A DNA stretch of 53,958 bases from an uncultured Bacilli bacterium (GCA_910585915.1 CAJUGF010000005.1:4182-58139), one strand, 5' to 3'; shown: positions 1 through 10,222, counted from the stretch's first letter. Program-made: numbers and translations. The notes: generated by a model not told the origin, from the letters alone.

Positions 1-3000
1 CATAGTGGAGTTAAGACTTTAGAAGCAACCAAAGTTACTTATGATAATGGTTTAACTACTACTATTAGTAATACTGTTAAAGTAGAAGTATTAAAGGATG
101 CTTTAACTGTTACTAATTATGAGCAAATTGACAATGGTCAAAATTCAAAAGTTACTTTAAACTTTGATGTTATAGATCCAGATAATAGCTTAATTAGTGG
201 ACAAGCTATATTAACAAAAAAATCTGATAATACTGTTGTTACTAAAAATATTAGTAAAGGTTCTAATCGTTTAGAATTTGATGTAGTTGAACTTGAGAAG
301 TATGATTTTGTAGTAAGAGCTACCTACGATAGAGATACTAATGTGTTAACAGAATCTAGTGATAATCAAATTGAGGATTATAGTTTACTTACTCAAGAAG
401 TTCAATTAGTATTAGACTATAATGTTACTATAAGTGATATTTTAACTAGTAAAGATAATATTAATACTAAGTACTTCGAAAGAAACGAAGATGTAGTGGT
501 TTCATTTAATAGTTCTAATAGTGTAAATTATGAATTAGTAGAAGTTACTATCAATAATAAAACTTATACTGTAACTAAAGTTGATAATCGTTATCAAGCA
601 ATTATGACTGGATTTGAAGATGTAGGTGTTCATACAATTACTATTGGAAAGATAAAGCTATCTAATACAAAAGAATTTGATATTAATAGTAATAATACTA
701 CTCAAATTGAAGTATTAAAAACGATTCCGGTAGCTAAAGATTTTAGCTATGATGAAGATAATTATGGTGATGTTTCAGTTAAATTTAATGTTACTGATCC
801 TGATCATGCCATTGTTCATGGTAAAGTAATTATTAGTAATGGTGATAGTAATATAAAAGAACAAGATTTAATTACTGGTAGCAATGTGGTTAAATTTACT
901 CCTAAAGAACAAGAAAGTTACATTGTTAAAGTTATTGCTAGTTATGATTTAGATTCTAATCAATTAGATAATGACTCTAATTATCATGAAAATGCAGTTT
1001 TATTAGAAAATGAAATATCATTTGGAAAACGTCAATTTCAAATTAAAGACATTGTTTCATCTACTGTTTATGTACAAACATCTGAAGGTGTTAAAGAAGC
1101 TTCAAGTATTGATATAGATGATTTAAATAATTTAGATAATTATATTGTTAAAGTAAAAGCGAAAGATATGCCTGTATTTTATACAACAATTGAAGAATAT
1201 AGAATTGATAATAATGTATTAAAATTTGTTTTAAAATATGATGATATCATTCAATATAATGGTAATGATAAACAAAATAAATTGGAAATGGAATATGGTA
1301 ATGTTAAAGATGGTGTGGTAGAAGGTACAAGCTTGGAATTACTGATTCAAAAAATAGAAGCTAATCCTAGTGGAACATTTGAACTAACTAAGGATTATGA
1401 TGCATCTATGATTTCTGATGGACAGTTAAGTGTTATTTCAAGTAAATTTACTGGAACTTTAAATGGTAATGGTTATAAAATTAGTAACTTGAATAAACCT
1501 TTCTTTAATGAATTAGAGGGCGCTACTATTAAAAATTTAGTATTTAGCAATGTAAGTTTATCAGGAGCTAATAGCAAAGGAACGATTGCTAATGTAGCAA
1601 CTAATACCAACATTACAAATGTTCATATTAAAGGTCTTAAGTTTGTTACTGGTTCTGATCATTCTGCTGGAATGATTGGTGATGCAACAAATACCAATAT
1701 TAATCAAAGTAGTGTTACTGATTTTGTTATTACAACATCAGGTCACATTAGAATTTCTGCGATGATTGGTAGACTTACTGATGGAACGATAATGAATAGT
1801 TATGTAAAAGGAAGTATTCATTCTACTCAATCAAAAGATGGAAATGGTATGGGTGGAATATTAGGACATGGTTTTGGAAATGTTCGTATCGAGAATTGTA
1901 TTAGTAAAATTGAAATTACAAATAACAAGGGTCCTCGACTAAATGGAGCTATTGTTGGAGTATTTGCTAGTAGAAGTTCTATTTTAAAGAATAATGTAAG
2001 TTTATCTACAGGAACAAATTTCTATACTATTCATGGTAATGAGCCAGCTTCTACTGCAACAAATAATTATGAATTAACAGATTCTGGATTAAGTTCTAAT
2101 GTTTCTGGAAATAGAGTTATTTCTATATCTAGAGAAAGTATTAATAGTGATTTTTATCAGAATAATGCTAATTTTGATGAGTCTATATGGGATTTATCTG
2201 ATACTTCTTTTGATCAATTACCTAAACTAAAAAATGATGATCCAAATGGTGTTGATGCTGAAGTTGTGGATAATGGAAGTGTATATATTCCAGATCATAA
2301 TAGAATTAAAAAAGTTTCTGGATATAGTAGTTCTAAGGAAATTTTATATCATAATATCTTTAAGTTAATGCCATATTATGATGCTAAGTATTTAGTAGAA
2401 GATGGTTCTAAATTCTCAGATAGTGATATTTTAAATACTAAAGTGATTAGATATGTAATGCCATATAGTAATGGTAAATTATTAACATATTTAACTAGTG
2501 AAAATTATAATACTATTACTGATATCAAAGTTGTGTTTGATGATTATAAGATTAGTAATTATAAAGTTAGTTTTACTGAATTGAATCAGAATATTTCAAT
2601 TTACAATATAGAAGAATTAGGAATTGCTTATGCTCCTAATAAGTATGTTATAAAAAATGATTCTCCTATTATTGAGACGTTAAAAAAACGTATTGAAGAA
2701 TTAGATTATGCTACTGTTCTTGAACCATTAACGCCAGCGGCTGATGCAAGACATTATAAAGATCATTATAATGAGGTTATTAAAGCTTCCGCATTAACTA
2801 TTGCATTACAATTATTACAAAATGATGAAGAAAATGTCTTAACTATTAATAATGAAGTACTTAATAATAAAATTAAGGAACAATTAATTGATGGTGGAAG
2901 ATTTGATAAGTTAATTTATGCTTATAACTATTATGATAGATGGTATAGCTTTGAAATAGGTGGAGCTAGGGTATCGGATATTTTGTTATTTGAAAATAAG

Positions 3001-6000
3001 ATGTTTAAGGATACTAATAGACTTGATAATTTTGTTAATGAAGTACTTGTTGGTAATCTTGGATTGAATGTTACTGATAGTTTCTTTAAAAGTAATATTG
3101 CTAAGTATACAGCTAGTTCAGAGTTAAAATATTTCCTAGATTATATTATTACTAATATCGGTGGCTATAGTGATGTTAATGATTGGTTTACTGAATATTT
3201 TGGAGCAAGAAATATTTTATCTGAATTTGGTGTAGATAAAAATCCTGATATTTTATATCGTGCTTGGTATCAGATTAAGAAAAATAGTAGAATGATACTT
3301 CCAATTATTACTTTACCGGCTGATTGTACATATATCATTAGTGGACCTGCTCATTTACAAATTGGGCCATCACAGTTGTATCATAAAGATGTAAATACTG
3401 CTGCGGGAAGAGCTGCAGTTCAAAAAATCGTTAATGATCATGTAACTCTTGTAAAAAGACATTTGAGTACATTAGCTGGTTCATTTGATCCAGGAAAATG
3501 GAATAATTATTGTATTATGGTTTATGACTGTACTAAAATCATTACAGGTTATAAAAATTCATATTTTCCAGGTACTAATATTGTAATAGGTACTTCACCT
3601 GTATATACTCAAGGAAAAGTTGGACTAAATTATCCATTCTTCAAAAACTTTAGTGAGGTATTAGGTTTATGGCAACCAGGTGGAAGTGCTGCTGGTGTTG
3701 GAAATACTGCAGGATTCTTATGGTTTATAGCTAGACCAGGACTAACAAACTACGATACTTGGACTCATGAATTTGAACATGCTTTATTTGATAAAATAAT
3801 GTTATTCCAAGCTGGAACTAGATTTAAAGCTGGGCTTGAAACTCTTACTGAAGGTAATGTTCAACAAAATGGTGTTTGGAGTGAAAATAATCTTGCACAA
3901 GATGTTGGACCATATTATTTCAATACAACTTATTATTTAAATAAGGAAGGAAATGCAACTCAAAATTTAAGTCCTGATAGAATTGATACTAGAGAAAAAT
4001 TAGAAAATTATTTTAAAGGACAACAAAATGCTTTAGACTTACTTGATTATATTGAAGGTAAAGCCTTTATAAGATTGACTCCAGAGCAACAAGCTAGAGT
4101 TGCAACAAGAATGTCTCAGTCTGGATCATGGTCTACTTGGGGAGCGATTACTGCAGCTCAAGCAGAACAAATGAATTTAACTTCACTAGAGTCTTTATAT
4201 GACAATAGAATCATTATACGTCCTGAAAATGCATGGGGAGTAAGTGTAAGAGGTCTTAGTGTAATTAATAGTCTTGGTAGCAATGATTATGGATTTGAGT
4301 CTGTTTGGGTAAATCGTTGGTATATCGGTCATAATGATAATGGTATTCCAGATGCATTCTCAGCAAAACGTAATTATTTTGAAATGCTTGGTTATGCAGG
4401 TGTTGATGGATATGTTACTTATGGAAGAGGAAGTACGAAAACAGATCTTGATGCTATTCAAAAAATTACCAAGTCTGTTACTGGTACAGCAATGAACTGG
4501 AAAGAATATAAGATGAGTAGATATGCTACTGTTGAAGAAAATATAAGAAACAATAAGTATATTGATGTGGATTATATGATTGAAAGATTCTATCAAGCTT
4601 TATCAAGTGATACGAATAGAAATGCTAGTTCAAGAACAAATCTTAGAAAAATATATTATCATTACTTAAAGAGTGTTACGAATGATTTTGTTGATGATCC
4701 TCTTGGAACAACTGTTGAAGTAAATCATATTAAAACTGCAGAAGAATTGGTTGAAAATCTTAATGCTCAACCATATGGTTACTATGTATTAGATAATGAT
4801 ATTGATTTTTCTCATATGACAACTAATGTTACTAATACATTTATGGGTAGATTAGACGGAAATGGTCATAAAATAATTGGAAATACCTTACCTATCTTTA
4901 ATAAAATTAGATATGGTTATGTAGGAAATATTCATTTTGAAAATACTAATATACCAAAAACGATTAGTAATGCTGGTGCTTTATCTTATAAAACTGAAAT
5001 GAGTACTGTTGAAAAAATACAGGTTACAAATTTAAAAATGGATTATGGTGGAAGAAATGATTTAAGTTTAATTGGTGGAGCTGTAAGTAATGTAGTTACT
5101 CGAGATTGCACAGTTGAAAAGCTTACTTATCATATTACTTCAGCAGATGATATCTCTAAATTAAATGAAGATCCTAGTGGTATCTATATTATTGATAACG
5201 ATATCGATTTTACTGGTAAAACTTATAGTGATGGATCTGTGGTTACTTCTATTTTTAATGGTACAATTAATGGAAATGGTCATACATTAAGTAATCTTAC
5301 AAATGCAGGCTTATTTGCAAACTTTAGAGGAACTGCGGAAAACTTTACTATCAGAAACTTTAGTAATATTAGTGCAAGTAGCAACTTTGTTGCAGCATTT
5401 GCTAAAGAAACATTTACATCTACGGTAAGAAATGTGAAATTTGAGAATATTACTTTATCAGGAGCAAATAATGTGGCTGTTCTTTCTGGAATGGATGGTC
5501 GTGATAATGCTAATTCAGTATTTGAAAATATTTCTGTTAAAAATGCTGATGTTACTGGTAGTGGGGTATATGTATCAACATTTGTAGGACGTAAATATGG
5601 TGGAAAGATTTCTAATGTATTTGTTCAAGGTTCTCTTCATGTAACTTCAACAGAAAATGGAGGACTTGTTGGCGCATTACAACAAAACGGTACTATTGTA
5701 GAAAATGTTATTACGGATGTATCAATTGATAAGCCAAGAAATACATATAATAATCTTGCAAATAGTGTATTTAATGCTTCTACTATTGGTAATATTTATA
5801 ATACTCCAGTTGTTAAAAATAGCATTGCTTTTGGTAATATGACTGGATATGTTGCAACGGATGGTACCAAGTTTATACCATATAAATTTACTGGAGCCGT
5901 TGAATCACAAGTACTTGCTGCTTTAAGCAATTGTTATGAAGTTTTAGAAGAGACTGGTTCAAGTAGAGTTAGTGATAATACTCAAGGAAAACTTAACAGT

Positions 6001-6108
6001 ATTTCTAAAAATAATTTAAATGCACAATTCTATAAAAATCTAGGTTTTGATGAAACTCTTTGGAATTTAGATAATATTTCTTCTAAGGGATACCCTGAAC
6101 TTAGATAA
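1..6108 (+). CDS. Giant secreted zinc metalloprotease, peptidase M26 (ZmpB / IgA1 protease-like), 5' partial
   Basis: The frame is open from base 1, so the GTG at 343 is internal; 2,035 codons are visible. Two Ig-like repeats of about 90 residues open it (bases about 85-345 and 703-963, both with a DPD(N/H) turn). Next come GLUG-type beta repeats with GxLNGNGYKI and GGILGH motifs (about 1320-2250), then an M26-like catalytic region. HEFEH (residues 1256-1260 counted from base 1) followed by a Glu-containing segment LETLTEGN matches the HExxH...E zinc site of streptococcal Zmp/IgA1 proteases. More GLUG-like repeats follow the protease domain. There is no C-terminal LPXTG; in this family the anchor is near the N-terminus, which is missing here. 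The substrate cannot be told; host or commensal surface glycoproteins are possible. Confidence 0.85.
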   Translation, partial: HSGVKTLEATKVTYDNGLTTTISNTVKVEVLKDALTVTNYEQIDNGQNSKVTLNFDVIDPDNSLISGQAILTKKSDNTVVTKNISKGSNRLEFDVVELEKYDFVVRATYDRDTNVLTESSDNQIEDYSLLTQEVQLVLDYNVTISDILTSKDNINTKYFERNEDVVVSFNSSNSVNYELVEVTINNKTYTVTKVDNRYQAIMTGFEDVGVHTITIGKIKLSNTKEFDINSNNTTQIEVLKTIPVAKDFSYDEDNYGDVSVKFNVTDPDHAIVHGKVIISNGDSNIKEQDLITGSNVVKFTPKEQESYIVKVIASYDLDSNQLDNDSNYHENAVLLENEISFGKRQFQIKDIVSSTVYVQTSEGVKEASSIDIDDLNNLDNYIVKVKAKDMPVFYTTIEEYRIDNNVLKFVLKYDDIIQYNGNDKQNKLEMEYGNVKDGVVEGTSLELLIQKIEANPSGTFELTKDYDASMISDGQLSVISSKFTGTLNGNGYKISNLNKPFFNELEGATIKNLVFSNVSLSGANSKGTIANVATNTNITNVHIKGLKFVTGSDHSAGMIGDATNTNINQSSVTDFVITTSGHIRISAMIGRLTDGTIMNSYVKGSIHSTQSKDGNGMGGILGHGFGNVRIENCISKIEITNNKGPRLNGAIVGVFASRSSILKNNVSLSTGTNFYTIHGNEPASTATNNYELTDSGLSSNVSGNRVISISRESINSDFYQNNANFDESIWDLSDTSFDQLPKLKNDDPNGVDAEVVDNGSVYIPDHNRIKKVSGYSSSKEILYHNIFKLMPYYDAKYLVEDGSKFSDSDILNTKVIRYVMPYSNGKLLTYLTSENYNTITDIKVVFDDYKISNYKVSFTELNQNISIYNIEELGIAYAPNKYVIKNDSPIIETLKKRIEELDYATVLEPLTPAADARHYKDHYNEVIKASALTIALQLLQNDEENVLTINNEVLNNKIKEQLIDGGRFDKLIYAYNYYDRWYSFEIGGARVSDILLFENKMFKDTNRLDNFVNEVLVGNLGLNVTDSFFKSNIAKYTASSELKYFLDYIITNIGGYSDVNDWFTEYFGARNILSEFGVDKNPDILYRAWYQIKKNSRMILPIITLPADCTYIISGPAHLQIGPSQLYHKDVNTAAGRAAVQKIVNDHVTLVKRHLSTLAGSFDPGKWNNYCIMVYDCTKIITGYKNSYFPGTNIVIGTSPVYTQGKVGLNYPFFKNFSEVLGLWQPGGSAAGVGNTAGFLWFIARPGLTNYDTWTHEFEHALFDKIMLFQAGTRFKAGLETLTEGNVQQNGVWSENNLAQDVGPYYFNTTYYLNKEGNATQNLSPDRIDTREKLENYFKGQQNALDLLDYIEGKAFIRLTPEQQARVATRMSQSGSWSTWGAITAAQAEQMNLTSLESLYDNRIIIRPENAWGVSVRGLSVINSLGSNDYGFESVWVNRWYIGHNDNGIPDAFSAKRNYFEMLGYAGVDGYVTYGRGSTKTDLDAIQKITKSVTGTAMNWKEYKMSRYATVEENIRNNKYIDVDYMIERFYQALSSDTNRNASSRTNLRKIYYHYLKSVTNDFVDDPLGTTVEVNHIKTAEELVENLNAQPYGYYVLDNDIDFSHMTTNVTNTFMGRLDGNGHKIIGNTLPIFNKIRYGYVGNIHFENTNIPKTISNAGALSYKTEMSTVEKIQVTNLKMDYGGRNDLSLIGGAVSNVVTRDCTVEKLTYHITSADDISKLNEDPSGIYIIDNDIDFTGKTYSDGSVVTSIFNGTINGNGHTLSNLTNAGLFANFRGTAENFTIRNFSNISASSNFVAAFAKETFTSTVRNVKFENITLSGANNVAVLSGMDGRDNANSVFENISVKNADVTGSGVYVSTFVGRKYGGKISNVFVQGSLHVTSTENGGLVGALQQNGTIVENVITDVSIDKPRNTYNNLANSVFNASTIGNIYNTPVVKNSIAFGNMTGYVATDGTKFIPYKFTGAVESQVLAALSNCYEVLEETGSSRVSDNTQGKLNSISKNNLNAQFYKNLGFDETLWNLDNISSKGYPELR

Positions 6109-6128
6109 CTGCAAGATGAATAATCGTA

Positions 6129-6182
6129 AAAAAGATATACAAAAAACGTTGAATTTGTCAACGAGTGGTATATCTTTTTTTT
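6129..6182 (+). terminator. Rho-independent terminator of the M26 gene
   Basis: A 10-bp stem AAAGATATAC / GTATATCTTT (6131-6140, 6168-6177) encloses an inner hairpin CGTTGA / TCAACG (6147-6152, 6158-6163) and runs into eight T. Confidence 0.85.
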
Positions 6183-6225
6183 CATTAAATTTTTTAGTGT
6201 TCATAAACTTTATGGGAGGAAGATT

Positions 6226-6354
6226 ATGAAAGAAGAAAATAAAGAATTAGTGATATGTGTATATGATGATAATGCACCATCAATAAACGAAATGATACTT
6301 GAAGCTTTTGAAAGATATTTGAATTCAACTTTATTAAATACAAAAAATTTATAA
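6226..6354 (+). CDS. Small acidic protein (42 aa) preceding the recombinases
   Basis: The ATG follows GGGAGGAAGATT and encodes a 42-residue protein beginning MKEENKELVICVYDDNAPSI. No known domain is recognised. It lies 84 bp upstream of the first recombinase. A similarly sized ORF (30324-30467) stands just upstream of the recombinase of the other element here, so such micro-ORFs may be part of the excision/integration module, for example as directionality factors. That role is a guess from position and size only. Confidence 0.55.
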   Translation: MKEENKELVICVYDDNAPSINEMILEAFERYLNSTLLNTKNL

Positions 6355-6438
6355 ATTCCTATATTAGTGATTTATTTGAAAATACTTTTTATGATTATAT
6401 TAGGTGAAGTTGGTAAGAGATAGAAAGTGAGGTTTTAA

Positions 6439-8031
6439 ATGATAGATTACTTCACTAAACAAACATATCGGGTAGGAGCCTATTTAAGACTTTCCATAGA
6501 GGATAAAAAAGGTAATGTTGAAAGTATTAGTATTGCTAATCAAAGGGCTTTTATAAAAGAATATGCCCAAAAAAATAGTATTGAGATATATGATTATTAT
6601 GTAGATGATGGCTGTTCTGGTGGAAATTTTGATAGACCAGAATTTAAGAGACTTATCAATGATATTGAGAATGGTGTTATCAATTGTGTTATAACTAAAG
6701 ATATGTCTAGGCTTGGAAGAGAGTTTATAGAAACAGGCAATTATGTTTTTAGATATTTTCCAGAACATAATATCAGATATATTTCTATATTAGATAATTA
6801 TGATACTTTAAATCCGAATGGATCTGAAGATATGTTACCTTTTAAAGCAGTTATCAATGATATGTATTTAAAAGATATATCAAAGAAAATTAAGAGTGTA
6901 AGACATAATATGATGAAAAATGGTGATTTTGTTTCTGGAACTGTTCCTTATGGCTATAAGAGGTCTAGTGAGAATAGTAAAAAGCTTGTTATAGATGAAT
7001 ATGCTGCACCAATTGTATGTAAAATTTTTGAAATGAAGGATCAGGGTAAGACAGCGGGTATGATTGCTAGATATTTAACGGATAAGGGAATATTACCTCC
7101 AGATGTGTATAGGGGAAAAAAATTAAAAAGGACAACCATTACTACTCATTTATGGAAACCATCCACAGTAAAACATTTATTACAAAATGAAAATTATATT
7201 GGAACTTTAATACAAGGTAAATATGAAAAAGTCAGTCTTAAATCCAAAAAGAAGAGATTACTTCCTAAAAGTAAATGGATTATTAAAAAAAATGCAATTC
7301 CTGCCTTAATCTCTAATGATTTATTTGAACGAGTAAATTCTTTCAAAAGAAAAAGTGATATAAGGTATAGAAAATATGACTATTTATTGAAAGGAATTGT
7401 TTTATGTGCTGATTGTGGTTGTACTATGTCTGTGAGAAGAGTTAAAAAACAAAAGGATTTAGACATTGTTACACCAATTTATTTATGTAGAACTTATGCA
7501 GCTTATAGGAATGGTGTTTGTTCTATGCATTATTATAGAGAAGAAGACTTAAATAACATTGTGTTGGGTCAAATTAGAACTATTTTGTTAAAGTATTATA
7601 AAGTGGAAGATTTTTCAAAAAAATATGAAACTGTTTTGAGTACTTCTGATGCACTGAGGGAATATACTACAGTTTTTAATCGTGTTAAATCTAAAATAAT
7701 TACTATTGATAAAGCAATAAGCGATTTATATAAAGATAAAGCAACTGGTATTATATCTGCAGAAGAGTTTCTGGAAATTAAAAATGAGTTAAAAAAAGAT
7801 AGAAGAGAATGTGATGCTAAAATATCTAATTTAGAAACTTCAATCAGCGAATTTAAAAATTTATTAGTAGATGAAAAAATGAAGCAAAAGTATATTCATG
7901 ATTTTTTGAATGTTAAAAGTTTTGATAAAGAAATGATTAAATTATTTGTGAATAAAATTGAGATTAAAGAAGATAAAACAGTAAATATATTTTTTAATTT
8001 TAGTCTTCATGGAGGTATTAATGTGCCATAG
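6439..8031 (+). CDS. Large serine recombinase (site-specific integrase), first of a tandem pair
   Basis: This 530-aa protein has the resolvase domain at residues about 10-155: catalytic Ser19 in AYLRLS, then SIANQRAFI, DDGCSGGNFDRPEF and KDMSRLGRE. The Recombinase domain follows (about 165-290, VPYGYKR, STVKHLLQNENYIGTL), then a zinc ribbon (CADCGC ... C ... C, about 320-360) and a C-terminal coiled coil. Large serine recombinases of this type integrate and excise mobile elements by double-strand exchange at short att cores. It overlaps the next recombinase gene by 11 bp, so the two are probably translated together and may act as a pair, as CcrA/CcrB do. Start chosen for GAGGT nine bases upstream. 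Confidence 0.93.
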   Translation: MIDYFTKQTYRVGAYLRLSIEDKKGNVESISIANQRAFIKEYAQKNSIEIYDYYVDDGCSGGNFDRPEFKRLINDIENGVINCVITKDMSRLGREFIETGNYVFRYFPEHNIRYISILDNYDTLNPNGSEDMLPFKAVINDMYLKDISKKIKSVRHNMMKNGDFVSGTVPYGYKRSSENSKKLVIDEYAAPIVCKIFEMKDQGKTAGMIARYLTDKGILPPDVYRGKKLKRTTITTHLWKPSTVKHLLQNENYIGTLIQGKYEKVSLKSKKKRLLPKSKWIIKKNAIPALISNDLFERVNSFKRKSDIRYRKYDYLLKGIVLCADCGCTMSVRRVKKQKDLDIVTPIYLCRTYAAYRNGVCSMHYYREEDLNNIVLGQIRTILLKYYKVEDFSKKYETVLSTSDALREYTTVFNRVKSKIITIDKAISDLYKDKATGIISAEEFLEIKNELKKDRRECDAKISNLETSISEFKNLLVDEKMKQKYIHDFLNVKSFDKEMIKLFVNKIEIKEDKTVNIFFNFSLHGGINVP

Positions 8032-9583
8032 ATTAACAGTTGCTTATGGGAGATTATCTCAAGAAGATATTAATAAGTTAAAAGAGTTTTCTTCTAGTAT
8101 TTATAATCAATTAGCAATTATTAAATCTTATACTAAGGAAATGGGACTTTATATTGATAAAGAATATATTGATGATGGTTATTCTGGAGCTAATTTTGAT
8201 AGACCAGCATTTGAAAAGTTAAAAGATGATATCGAAAGTGGAATGGTCGGGACTGTTATAACTAAAGATATATCTAGGCTTGGTCGAAACTTTATCGAAA
8301 CTGCTTATTATATCGGTGAGTATTTTCCTAGGAATCATGTTAGATATATTGCTATCAATGATCAGTTCGATAGTGATAGTTCGGATATTTATGACCAACA
8401 AATTATGATGGAAATCAAAGCTCTTATTAATGATTGGTATGTGAAAGATGTATCAACTAAAAGAAGACAGGTAGCATCTGCTAAAACAGAAATGGGACAA
8501 TTTATTGGAGTTATAGCACCTTATGGTTATAGAATTAAAAAGGAAAATGGAAATAGAACCCTAGAAATTGATGAGTATTCTGCTGGTATTGTAAAAAGAA
8601 TATTTTCTGAAATAGCAAGTGGAAAGACAAGAAGTGAGGTTGCTGAAGGGTTAAATAAAGATGAGATAATGCCACCAATTATTTATATGAATATGACTCA
8701 AAGTAAAAAGAAAAAATATTATTTTGAGTGGTCAGACAAAATTGTTTATCGAATATTAAAAAATAAAACATATACAGGTAAAATTGTGAAAAGAAAATCT
8801 TTTAAGAAGGATTATCATCAGAAGAAAAGAGACTTTATTCCGATAAGGGATAGAGAAACAATAGATAATTGTCATTCTGTAATCGTAACTCAAGAGTTGT
8901 TTGATGCTGCAAATAATCGATTAAAAACGATGAAGCGAAAAGAAAAAAAAGATTATAATGGTTTATTTAGTAATTTAGTAATATGTGGTGAATGTGGTAA
9001 TATTATGACTGTTTGTAGAAGAAAAAGAAAAAATGGTATTCTTCAGTATTATTTTGCATGTACAAGAGTAGTGGATAGGTGCCATTGTTCAAATAGGACT
9101 GTTAGTGATTCCAATCTTCGATTAATCGTTATTAATATTTTAAAAGATTTAATTTATTCATATATTGATAAAGATGAGATAACTACAAAATCAACAAAGA
9201 ATTTATTAAAGGCGGAAAGACCTAATTTAAAAATTGGTAATTTGAAAGAAAAGATAGAACTTCATACTATTAATATTAGAAATTTATATTTAAAAAAAAC
9301 GACTGGAGAAATTAGTTTGGAGGAGTTTATCAAAAAAAAGGAAGTAGAATCACTACAGAAGGAAGAATCCGAAAAGTTATTGAAAGAAGTTATAGAGTCA
9401 AAAAATGAGGAATTAAGAAAACAAGAATTGTTAGAAAAATATGATCAGTTTATAAATAATGATAATTTAATCAATTATATTATAAGAAATTTGATAGATA
9501 AATTGATTATTTATAAAGATCATACGATACAGATTTCATTTAAGTTTAGAATAGAGAAAATAAAAAAAATTAAATTATATTAA
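8021..9583 (+). CDS. Large serine recombinase, second of a tandem pair
   Basis: Start taken at ATG 8021, because GGAGG (8011-8015) lies just upstream; the in-frame ATG at 8009 has no such site. The 520-aa product has catalytic Ser13 in AYGRLS, DDGYSGANFDRPAF, KDISRLGRN, a Recombinase domain (APYGYRI, YRILKNKTYTG), a zinc ribbon (ICGECG ... CTRVVDRCHC) and a lysine-rich coiled-coil tail. It is clearly diverged from its partner, so this is not a recent duplication. It is the last gene before the element's right end, the usual place for an integrase next to its att site. Each protein may handle one half-site, or one may be needed only for excision; the sequence cannot decide. Confidence 0.93.
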   Translation: MCHRLTVAYGRLSQEDINKLKEFSSSIYNQLAIIKSYTKEMGLYIDKEYIDDGYSGANFDRPAFEKLKDDIESGMVGTVITKDISRLGRNFIETAYYIGEYFPRNHVRYIAINDQFDSDSSDIYDQQIMMEIKALINDWYVKDVSTKRRQVASAKTEMGQFIGVIAPYGYRIKKENGNRTLEIDEYSAGIVKRIFSEIASGKTRSEVAEGLNKDEIMPPIIYMNMTQSKKKKYYFEWSDKIVYRILKNKTYTGKIVKRKSFKKDYHQKKRDFIPIRDRETIDNCHSVIVTQELFDAANNRLKTMKRKEKKDYNGLFSNLVICGECGNIMTVCRRKRKNGILQYYFACTRVVDRCHCSNRTVSDSNLRLIVINILKDLIYSYIDKDEITTKSTKNLLKAERPNLKIGNLKEKIELHTINIRNLYLKKTTGEISLEEFIKKKEVESLQKEESEKLLKEVIESKNEELRKQELLEKYDQFINNDNLINYIIRNLIDKLIIYKDHTIQISFKFRIEKIKKIKLY

Positions 9584-9684
9584 AAATACTTTATGAAAGA
9601 ATAAGAAAATGAAACTATAAAACAATATATACAACTAAAGAATTAAATCTTTATCTCATATGTTGGGTTACTTAACAAGTATCA
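9584..9684 (+). other. Element right end and junction with yabG (candidate attR)
   Basis: No gene fits here. The last 30 or so bases before 9685 belong to the element: the frame that becomes yabG meets TAA at 9673-9675, and residues QVS before ADGD do not match the VLHxDGD consensus of YabG. The crossover is therefore placed at the DGD codons, about 9680-9690. The other half-site is needed to fix it. Confidence 0.5.
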
Positions 9685-10209
9685 GCAGATGGTGATAGTG
9701 AATATTTAGAGCGTTGTTTGAAATTTTATCGAAAAAACAAGGTTTTAGCAATTGGAAAAAGGGTAAGTGAAAGCGATATTGCTTCTAAAATTCATTTTAT
9801 GTTGTTAGAATATCAACCAGATATTGTGATAATTACAGGACATGATGCTTATTATAAGAAAAAGGGAGATATTCATGATATTCGTAATTATAAAAATACA
9901 GAAAATTTTATTAAAGCTGTAAAGGAAGCAAGAAAATTTGAAAAAAGTCATGAGAAATTAGTAATTATTGCTGGAGCTTGTCAAAGTAATTATGAAGAAT
10001 TAATTAAAGCAGGAGCAAATTTTGCATCTAGTCCTAAACGAGTAAATATTCATGCTTTAGATCCTGCAATTATAGCTGTAACGATTGCTACTAGTGAGCG
10101 TAATAAACAAATTGATTTGGTAAATCTTTTAGATAAAACAAAGTACGGGAAAGATGGCATGGGTGGTCTTATGTGTAATGGACTTATGTATGTTGGTTAT
10201 CCAAGATGA
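9676..10209 (+). pseudogene. yabG: 3' part of yabG, sporulation-specific cysteine protease, 5' end removed by insertion
   Basis: From ADGDSEYLERCLKFY onward the product follows YabG closely: TGHDAY, GACQS and GANFASSPKRVNIHALDP are all present, including the probable catalytic His and Cys. YabG processes spore coat and cortex proteins and is made in the mother cell under SigK in Bacillus. The N-terminal 100 or so residues are absent, an in-frame stop lies at 9673, and the only start codon available (TTG 9718) has no ribosome site, so this copy should be silent unless the upstream element is excised. The core is intact without internal stops or frameshifts, which argues for a recent insertion or a gene kept under selection through excision. 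Confidence 0.85.
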
Positions 10210-10222
10210 AAGGGGAATATTT

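Larger units (their letters stand above)
1..9684. mobile_element. Right-hand part of a serine-recombinase element inserted in yabG
   Basis: The stretch holds the M26-type protease gene, a 42-aa ORF and two overlapping large serine recombinases, all on the plus strand. It ends where yabG homology begins in mid-gene (GCA GAT GGT GAT, residues ADGD, about 9685). The left end and the yabG 5' part are not in the window, so the full size is unknown and it is not proven that the protease gene is cargo. The right boundary could be off by about 10-20 bases. An alternative is an old rearrangement that removed the yabG 5' end. Confidence 0.6.

Noticed and set aside
343..345. GTG at 343 as the start of the M26 gene
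   Set aside because: The frame is open from base 1 with the same repeat-type sequence, and no ribosome site precedes the GTG; the gene is cut by the window edge.
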